From Limonium bicolor (taxonomy: Eukaryota > Streptophyta > Magnoliopsida > Caryophyllales > Plumbaginaceae), in NCBI GenBank assembly GCA_023374045.1, contig CM041783.1:124063503-124127502 (forward strand): 64,000 bases of DNA, written 5' to 3'. Below, in pieces: positions 56,038 to 64,000 of this stretch (the stretch's first letter is position 1; the number at the start of each line of letters is the position of its first letter). The position numbers were made by a program, and so were the translations under genes. The notes beneath the pieces were generated by a model that saw nothing but the letters and a program-made list of their open reading frames with translations, ran no database searches and was not told the origin of the DNA.

Positions 56038-59000
56038 TGTAACACCCCATCCAAAGCCAATCGTGGTTATCGCTAAACTTAACGCTTAATCGAATTCATC
56101 GCAGCGGAATTAACAAACACCTGGACCTTGCCACGGTCTGATCGTTAGAACATACCGGCCTTATAATATTACAACACTTATCCAAAATGAACAACCGACC
56201 AATCAAAATATCACCATCCAACCAAAATATCACCAACCCAAAATACCACCAACCAACCGAGTATAAGTACTAAGTCATAATGACAACCATACATTAGTTT
56301 TAATATAAACAGACGGGAGCACAAGCGCAACCCGTACCCAAAATAAACAACCCATCCTAAGTCTAACCGCTCCTACTCTCGTGATGCGTCTTCATGGGCC
56401 TCTTACCTGCAAGTGTAAAAACAGCCCCCAAAGGGGGTCAGCACGAATGCTGGTACTCCCACTGATGGCCCCCAAGCTAACGCGGCTACGACGACTAATT
56501 GTCGATAGCATGGAAATTGATTACATACACAAGCATAATATGAAGTGCAATAACAACAATCCACAGATGAACATGCATAGTTCACAAACAATGAACGACA
56601 CAAGCGTTCCCTTATCAAGTGGGTTAGTAACCCCCTCCTTAGTCCTGATTTCCTTAACCTCAGTTCCTTACCTTACCTTAATCTTAACCTCAACTTATTC
56701 TCAGTATACAAACCGTTCCTGGAAGAGATTGGTTGTAGCTTAATTTCAAACCTGGGATTTAGGTGATCCCACCGCACCATCTTAATGCCACCTACCTTGG
56801 ACGGGAGTCCAGCGTAGCTGAGCCGGCAACCGGCCCTAGGCAACAAGTCCGAAGACAAGTCCTTAAGCGGAGGGCGGATCTGATTCAGATACCGTCCCCC
56901 TTTCCTTAGCATGCATGACCGGAGTCAGTCTCGGGTTTCCTCACTCAAGTTCCAGTTAGTAGAAATCTTAAACACCATGTGTTAGTTAAACCTTAACGGG
57001 TATTAACCAACAATCACCAATACTTAACTCTTATTCTTAACTCAGTAAGTACTAAACTCGGTTAGTAGCATTCTCAAGTCTCGTGGGTTAGTGTAAAGAA
57101 AACACATACACAACGAGAACAAATATAACCGGTTGCATGCTTTATCTTGTCTTAGTCATAGCAAGTAAACAGATAGCACACAAGCCAAGGGACACCTCGT
57201 TAGCAAGCAGGTCACAAAAAAGATTGTACCGTTCACCGTCGTCTGTCGTTTGTTTAACCTTCTCCGGGGTCCCAATTCACAAACCTAAAACATTGATTCA
57301 TTCTTAGGCCATTAGTTATTTGCACCTTACTTAACTCACTTAGTCCCTAAAGATTCCCATTCGATATCCTCTTAAATCCCTGCCACTTAACCTTATAAAC
57401 TTAACTTTAAACATTAAGGTTCTTACTTAACTTAACTTAATCCCTTAGGTTCTTAGGGTCCTAATCATTACTACCCTACCAATGGTATACCTTATTACCA
57501 ATTATCATCCTTAGAATTCAAAATTTCTTTTTTTTTCAAGTGTTAAGGGTTGTCCGACCCATCGTCCGACACACCAACTGGGTCGGACCCTTCCAGTAAC
57601 TTTCGGGTTTGAAAAACTCTACATGTCTGACCCATGTCCGACCCAACCAACTGGGTCGGACCATTCCAAAAATTTTTCGTCTTCTAAACCTCATCTGTCC
57701 GACCCATGTCTGACCCAACCAACTGGGTCGGACCATTCCAGAAATTTTCTCATCCTTTAAAACACACCCGTCCGACCCATGTCCGACCCAAATCCTCTGG
57801 GTTGGACCGTTCCAGAACCATTCACTGGCATCTAACAGAGGCCGTCCGACCCAAACTTGGGTCGGACCCCTGGGTCGGACGCCACCAGAACATGCCCAAA
57901 CATTGTCAAATCTTCACTAAACTTTTCCTCAAGCCTTCCAATGCGTTCTAACATCATTTAGACCCTTAAACCCACCTTAAACCATCTTCCAAACTCATTA
58001 AAACAACCTTCAAAGATCATTCCAATCCTTTACTCAATTCTTACAATAACTACTAACACTTAACACTTATCTCTTTCCTACATTTCAACATCCCTTTCAC
58101 CTAGAACTTCTACTAGCCAAAAGTTCCCTCCTTAAGAACTTGACCACACCATATACACCACTTGCACCCCTACTACATTTTCCAAAGCTTCCTTAAATTC
58201 TAAACTCTAGTTTCTACCTAAACCACCTAAAAGTTTTATGCTCTTTTACATCAAACTTACTAAAGTTTCCTAGCTTCTTTTATCCACATTTACCTAAGTC
58301 CTAAATACCCAAGTACACTCTCTTGATTCCTAAATCCTTCATAGTGATGCCTAAGTCAGTGCAAGTCATTTAAACACCTTAATCTCACCCTCTTTCATCA
58401 AGACAACCTCTAGAACTTCCTAGTACTTCCTTAGTCATGAAATCTCCTTAGAACATCTTAAACACTTAGGTTCTCCTCTAAATTTTGCCATGGGTTCTCT
58501 AGTATATAGTTACATCCAAACACTTGGTTTTTCACCATCAAACAACCAAGATCACTCAAATTGTCATCACAACACCTTAACACACAATTTACACTAAAAC
58601 TACACCACATCATCATATAGTGTATAAACTTAAAAATGCTTGGCACTTTGGCCCTTAAATGACAATAATCTTAACCACTGAATTTCCACATATATTTGCC
58701 TTTAACCTGCGAATACACACAACAAGGCTCCCATTGAAATAAAATGCTTCTTGTAATTCATCTCAACATTGTTTGACTATCTCTTTTCTCATTGGCTCCT
58801 TAGTCACAAGTTCTCAAACATAATCATTGTTTCTTTCTCCTAGGTTTTATAACCCCTTTTTCCAAATGTAAACTCTACACTAAGCACATCACATATCTAA
58901 ATCACATTCCCTAAAACAATAAAAAACCTTAAGGTAAGTAATTTACCTTGTTGTTTTACAAGCTTTACAAACTTTCTCCCTTAGGTTTTTCCTTGCTCAA

Positions 59001-59232
59001 TCTCGGTCACCACTTAACTTTCCTTGCCAATGTTCTAACCTATATCCAATGACTCCAATGAGTACTAGATAATACATTAACCCTAAGGAAGAAACCCTAG
59101 GTCAAAATGTGCTTTAAGGTATTAAGGTGATTTTTTTACCTTGGTTTCTCAAGACAAGCTTGGATATGAAGCAAGAAGGACCTCCTCAATCCTTTGGAGA
59201 GTAGAAAACAAGCTAGAACAAGGCATTAAAAT
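56038..59232 (-). mobile_element. Element G: 5' LTR, inner 3.2 kb, interrupted by element H
   Basis: It ends GGGGTGTTACA (minus strand) at 56038, like the A and B LTRs, and is recognisably related to A from about A position 1600 onward (ACCAAGGTAAAA near 59140). Its outer ~1.5 kb is missing because element H starts at 59233. No coding frame. Confidence 0.8.
57545..57880 (-). repeat. Hairpin cluster in the G LTR (GTCCGACCCA/TGGGTCGGAC type)
   Basis: Five units about 60-80 bp apart contain GTCCGACCCA paired with TGGGTCGGAC around AACCAAC or similar loops. It lies about 1.5 kb from the LTR end, the place where A and B have clusters with other stem sequences. Confidence 0.8.
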
Positions 59233-61435
59233 TGTTATAACCCGCATAGTTGCAACATTATATTATATCCGGTTTCTGTAATAATCTAAGATGGATTACA
59301 TTATGATTGTCAGTTGGGACTTCGGTGGTATTGTTTTGATAGATGAGGGCAAGGAAGTCATTGCTTATAACAATTAAGGTAATTTTTTTCTTTAATTAAT
59401 AAGGAAAGGGAGCCTTATTTAATTATAAATCTTCTAATTGTTTTACATTACGATCAGTTTTCCTCCACTAGTTCCATCGTGCGTTCAGAACATCGACTTC
59501 CATTCTTCTCTCTCTCTCTCTGTTCTCTCTCTTGCTGAGGATCGTGAAGGCTGCTGCTACAATCATTGGAGGGTTTTGCTGCTGCGTTTCTCTGATCGAT
59601 TCAGGTTTGTATTCAAGAATTCGGGACTGCGTTGGTGGTTTTCTTCTCTCTCTGTTTTCTGATTTTGAGCCGTGGTACATGATTAAATCAGAAGGCTTCG
59701 TTGCTGTTGAGTTTTGATTGTGCGGGCTGTGGAACTGCTGCAGATTGTGGAGTTTATTCACTTCCGAAATCAGGTTGGTGTTGCAGATTTTGGGGTTTGG
59801 ATAATCTAGGGTTCTTCATTTCAGTTTCTGATTTTTGTGTCAATTGGTTTGGTTAATCAGTGGCTGTTGATCTGTCCGGATTGTTGCTCTGCATGGATTG
59901 TGCCTGCTGCCTCAGTTCGTTGTTGTTTTTGCTGATAAACGAGGTAGGTGGTTACTCGATTCGGTTTGGAAGTTCAGCCATAGGGATTGCAACGGTTCTG
60001 TTTTGGGTGTGAATTCTGTTTGTGTTGTCTGTTTGGTTGCGTTTTGGAATGGTTAAAACCCAATGGTTCTCTGTTTTTCTCTGTGATTGGTGTGTGTATC
60101 AATTTGGCAATTCATGATGATGTTTTTGCACAAGTTTCTGCTCTGCTCGTCTTCTGGAAAATGCAGTTTTCGCACTGTCCGAACTTCTGTCCGAGCTTTG
60201 AAGTTCGGACAGTGCGTTTTGCTCTATTGATTTTCAAAGTTCGGGGCATGTCTGAACATAAGTCCGAACTTTGATGTTCGGACACGCCCTTGGGTTCGTC
60301 CCTGATTTTAGTTCGACCTGTGTCCGAACTTGGACGTCCGGACACAAGGTCGGACCTTCCGCGTAACTCTTTTCCGTAACCCGTCCGAACATTGATGTTC
60401 GGACCTTCTGAATTCCTCTATCTGATTTCAATTCGACTTGTGTCTGAACATTGATGTCAAGACACAAGTCCGGACATTTGAAAATCTCTGGTTTCCGAGT
60501 CTCGACTTGTGTCCGAACATCGACGTCCGGACACAAGTTCGGACACCCCTCTGTTTTCAGCGTAACTTATTCGTTTGAACTTCGATTTGTGTGCCGTCTG
60601 CGGCGTTGGATCCCTTATCACCTGTGCTACTGATTTATGAGTGTTTTGGCATATCTAAATGCAATCTTGCTTCTGTTTAAGCAACCCTTCTGTTTTGGGA
60701 CATTTCACATTGTTTTTGAGCCGTGAGTGGCTTGGTCGAGCTATTCCGTGGTATACCATGTAGACGTTGTTCTGAGTGTGGGTCATTCCCTTTCTGTTCT
60801 GTGGGGTTGACGAACCCTTTGGCTCTTTCGAGTCATTTCTGCGTTGCCGAGAGACCTGGTATGGTCTATGGGTCTTCGACCCTTCTGAGTGTGTGCATTG
60901 TGTCTTGTCCCCTTTCTGTTTAAGAGTTCTGATTGTTTCTGAATTGAGAACCCTTGAGTTCCCCTCTGTTTCTGTTCTGGAAACTTCTGAGTATTGAGAA
61001 TTGTGGATATAACGTTTATCTTCCCCTTCATCTGATTTCAATTGTTTTGAGCGACCTTACTGATGACGGTCGCTGCTTACTAGGCATAGTTGTGTGCTCA
61101 TTCCCCTACTTTTAACATTTTTGCAGATTGATCAGCGAGGATCACTTATTCACTTTCTGGAGCTTAGTTTATGTTATAGCTCATTTGTTATTTGATATTC
61201 TTACTCAGGCTTGTAGCCTTTGGGCCTTACTTTGTTAGACCTCTGTTTCTGTTTGGAACATGTATTTGGGATTTTGTATTTGCTTCCGCTGTATTTGAAT
61301 ACTTTGGTTTACAATGTTTATGTAACTCTGTTTTGGGCCTTTATTGCATTTGAGTGTTTTAGAGCCTTGCGTTATTGGTAGTAATACGCGGCCTGTAATA
61401 CCCTTAATTCTTAGGCCGGTTTTAGGGGTGTTACA
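59233..61435 (+). mobile_element. Element H: 5' LTR
   Basis: 2,203 bp, TGTTATAACCC to GGGGTGTTACA, followed by the primer site. A CT-rich microsatellite lies at 59503-59532. No coding frame is accepted. It is not evidently related to the A/B/G LTR except for the terminal bases. Confidence 0.85.
60176..60545 (+). repeat. Hairpin cluster in the H LTR (GTCCGAAC/GTTCGGAC type)
   Basis: Six units 50-70 bp apart pair GTCCGAACNT with ANGTTCGGAC or GTCCGAACAT with GACGTCCGGAC. The stems resemble those in the A LTR (2815-3002), although the LTRs are otherwise not alignable by eye. Confidence 0.8.
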
Positions 61436-61440
61436 TTTAG

Positions 61441-61453
61441 TGGTATCAGAGCC
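61441..61453 (+). promoter_or_regulatory. Element H: primer-binding site (initiator tRNA-Met type)
   Basis: TGGTATCAGAGCC, five bases after the LTR end at 61435. Confidence 0.9.
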
Positions 61454-61565
61454 AGGTTTGGCTTTCTTTAGGGTCGGTGGTTGTGTTTGCTTGTGTGAGG
61501 TTCAGTTGTGGCAATTGTAGAAGTGTGAGTCAGTTCTGACAAGTTTTGGATTTGTGTATCTCAGA

Positions 61566-62560
61566 ATACCTCCTCGTAGAGCACCAGTGACCCCTCAGGG
61601 AGATGCTGCAGATGCAGTACAGCAGTTTGTGGCACAGTTGATGCAGACGGTGGCTGCAGCTGCTGGGGGAGCTGGTGGAGGAGCTGGTGGAGCAGGCCCA
61701 GCAGGGGCGAATGCTGTGGGAGGCTGAGTCAGGGCGCTCCAGGAATTCATGAAGCTAAAGCCGCCTTCCTTTGACGGCTGTGGTGACCCTCAGGAGGCGA
61801 GCCATTGGATTACTGAGGTCGAGGACCTGCTGAGAGTGATGGGGTCGGAGGATGACCAGAAGGTGGACTTCACCACGTTCCTCTTTAAGGGGGAGGCGAA
61901 GGAGTGGTGGCGTGTGGTGATAGGTAGGCACCCCCAGCCTTGGACCTGGGATCAGTTCTGCTTGGAGTTCAACAAGCAGTTCTATCCGGACGTTTACAAG
62001 GATCAGAAGATCAACGAGTATAACCGGCGGCGCCAGGGGAGAGACATGTCAGTCGAGGAGTACGTGAGGAAGTTCGTGACGCTCTCGAAGTATGCTCCGG
62101 AGCCAGATGAGCATAGGAAGGCCCATAAGTTCGAGAGTGGGCTCAGACCAGACATCAGGTCCGCGGTGACACCCCTTCGTCACCGGACCTTCAGAGATGT
62201 GGCAGATGTCGCTCTACTGGTAGAGGCCGACATCAGGGGCAGACAGACTGGCAAGGACCATAAGGGGAAGAGGCGTGCTGAAGAGCCTCAGAAGAAGGAG
62301 GCTGCTCCTCCTCAGAAGAAGCAGTCCTATGGAGATCGTCGGGGAGCTTCTTCATCTTCGTCAGCTGGGGCGAAGTGTGGGTCTTGTGGCCACTCCCATC
62401 CTGGTAGGGAGTGCTACAAGAAGACTGGTGCCTACTTAAGTGCGGGTCGATGGAGCACCAGATCGCTCAGTGCCCTCAGGCATCCGGTAGAGGCTCAGGA
62501 GATAGAGGCACTGGTTCAGATTCAGGACGAGGTCCGACCAGAAGAAGCCTCAGACTCAGT
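61566..62560 (+). pseudogene. Element H gag
   Basis: The expected start codon is ATA (61566-61568), followed in frame by PPRRAPVTPQG, an Ala/Gly-rich run, a TGA at 61725-61727, then the capsid region from 61749 (FDGCGDPQEASHWI, FLFKGEAKEWWRV, FNKQFYPDVYKDQK, MSVEEYVRKFVTLSKYA). A Lys-rich linker leads to CGSCGHSHPGREC, a CX2CX3HX4C knuckle with the same spacing as in G. After a frameshift near 62440 a second knuckle follows (CGSMEHQIAQC). Lost start, nonsense codon and shift show it is dead. Confidence 0.88.
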
Positions 62561-64000
62561 CCCGTGTGTATGCTGTGGCGGGGGAGCGTGATCGTGCTGG
62601 TGATCGCGTCGTCTCAGGTATCCTTCAGATCCATTCTCAGGATGTCTTTTGTCTGTTTGACTCGGGAGCTACGCACTACTTTATCTCTGTGATATATTGG
62701 GTTGACTTTGAATTGACTGTTGTGCCTAGTGAAGTAGATTTGTGTGTGAGTAGTCCCTTGGGTGGGATTGCTCCTTGTATTCTTGATTCTGTGTGTAAGG
62801 CTTTGTCCCATAGCAGTTAGGGACAAGACTTTCTTTGCTGACCTCATCCCGATGCGATGACCTGTTCTGATGTGATTTTGGGCATGGACTGGCTAGCAGA
62901 GCACCATGCCCATATAGACTGTGCAGCGAGGAGAGTAGTGTTTGAATTGTTGGCCGTGAGCCGTTTGTCTTTGCTGGGAATGCAGTCCCGTGTGCGCCTA
63001 TGATTGTGTCTGCGATGCAGGCAGCCAGCTTCTTGAGGAAGGGCTGCCAGGGATTCTTGTGCTATCTGCCAGAGGTGCGTGAGGGATCCAGCTTGGAGAG
63101 CATCCCGATCGTCAGAGAGTTCCCTGAAGTTTTCCAGGATGATGTGCCCGGACTACCACCAGTGAGGGAGGTGGAGTTCACGATTGACTTAGCGCCAGAG
63201 ACTCAGCCCATCTCTAGGGCCCCTTATCGTATGAGTCCGGCGGAGTTGAAGGAGCTGAAGGTCCAGCTTCAGGAGTTGCTAGACAAGGCTTCATTCGCCC
63301 TAGTGTTTCTCCTTGGGGAGCGCCAGTGCTATTTGTGATGAAGAAGGATGGGACCTTCAGATTGTGCATCGATTATAGAGCTGAACAAGGTGACCATCAA
63401 GAACCGCTATCCCCTTCCGCGCATAGATGATCTGTTTGACCAGTTGGCGGGCGCCACAGTGTTCTCGAAGATAGATCTTCGTTCAGGCTACCATCAGTTG
63501 AGGATTAAGGCCGATGATGTGCCTAAGTCCGCCTTTAGGACTCATTATGGTCATTACGAGTTCCTAGTTATGCCGTTTGGTTTGACTAATGCTCCCTCAG
63601 TCTTCATGGATATGATGACCCGGTTTTCAAACCCTATCTGGATCAGTTTGTAGTGGTCTTCATAGATGACATCTTGGTGTATTCCAAGTGCAGAGGAGCA
63701 CGAGGAGCATCTGAGGATTGTTCTACAGACGTTGAAGGATCGTGAGCTATATGCTAAGCTGAAGAAGTGTGACTTCTGGCTGGATCGTGTAGTATTCTTG
63801 GGACATGTGGTCTCGAAGGACGGTATCTCAGTGGACCCTGAGAAGATTAGAGCTGTGATGGAGTGGGCGAGGCCCACGAATGTCACTGAGATCCGCAGTT
63901 TCCTTGGGTTAGATGGGTATTACAGGAAGTTTGTCGAGGGGTTCTCTAAGATTATATCCCCACTGACCCGTCTGTTGAGAAGGAGATCAAGTACGAGTGG
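62561..64000 (+). pseudogene. Element H protease and reverse transcriptase (partial)
   Basis: Protease has CLFDSGATHYFIS (about 62650). After decayed linker sequence, reverse transcriptase begins near 63090 (FPEVFQDDVPGLPPVREVEF) and continues with frameshifts at about 63285, 63370 and 63640 through [41 protein letters not shown] and [10 protein letters not shown] (about 63660). The frame is cut by the window edge. A stop at 62818-62820 ends the protease frame. Confidence 0.88.

Larger units (their letters stand above)
48765..59232 (-). mobile_element. Element G: chromovirus LTR retrotransposon carrying an AlkB dioxygenase
   Basis: On the minus strand: 5' LTR (59232-56038, its outer part displaced by element H), tRNA-Met primer site (56021-56032), spliced gag, AlkB exon, protease/reverse transcriptase/RNase H/integrase with a chromodomain-like C-terminus (50064), polypurine tract (49753-49767) and a 3' LTR fragment (49752-48765). 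The LTR and polypurine tract match element A. The chromodomain and Met primer place it in the Tekay-type chromoviruses. Integrase is broken by two stops and a frameshift; gag, AlkB, protease and reverse transcriptase are open. Confidence 0.92.
59233..64000 (+). mobile_element. Element H: decayed chromovirus LTR retrotransposon (5' part)
   Basis: Inserted in the G 5' LTR. It has a 5' LTR (59233-61435), Met primer site (61441), gag and part of pol, continuing beyond the window. AAAAT (59228-59232) would be its target duplication. It has the same two-knuckle gag and direct gag-to-protease layout as G without introns or AlkB. Many stops and shifts make it a pseudo-element. Confidence 0.88.

Overview
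This is a stretch of nuclear repeat DNA from a flowering plant with a large genome, probably a eudicot. The clade call rests on the mobile elements: Tekay-type chromoviruses, Tat-type Ty3/gypsy elements with a second RNase H and an antisense gene, and a TNP2-type CACTA transposon, all of plant kind. I cannot name the species. I see no ordinary host gene, tRNA, rRNA or CRISPR array. Almost every base belongs to a nested stack of elements, several with perfect 5-bp target duplications (TSDs).

Layout, left to right. Element A (plus strand, entering from the left) ends with a 3' LTR of about 4.6 kb (376-4979). It sits inside the 3' LTR of a related element B (to 7352), which sits in a fragment of a third related LTR, C (7353-7536). 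A CACTA transposon on the minus strand then runs to 48764. It holds a broken TNP2 transposase gene and a second gene with Transposase_24, DUF8039 and Ulp1/C48 protease regions. Four later insertions interrupt it: element F (14528-33585, TSD GTAAC), a non-coding Tat-like LTR element splitting the transposase gene; element D (21781-31290, TSD CACTT), a gag-only LTR element nested in F; element E (34857-45279, TSD GACTC), a nearly complete Tat element; and a solo LTR of the D family (46302-48098, TSD GTTCC).

Right of the CACTA is element G (48765-59232, minus strand), a chromovirus of the A/B/C family whose 5' LTR is split by element H (59233 to the right edge, plus strand), a decayed chromovirus.

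The most interesting object is element G. Between the gag zinc knuckles and the protease it carries an intact reading frame for an AlkB/ALKBH1-type Fe(II)/2-oxoglutarate dioxygenase. The gag of G is split by short, GT-AG bounded, phase-consistent introns. One splice donor at the end of gag is in phase with two acceptors: one gives a gag-AlkB product ending at the natural AlkB stop, the other skips AlkB and gives gag-pol. H has the same gag and protease layout with neither the introns nor AlkB, which points to a derived state in G.

A second recurring theme is clusters of short GC-rich hairpins (cores TCCG...CGGA) in the LTRs of A, B, D, G and H. They hold a similar place in A, B and G while their primary sequence differs.
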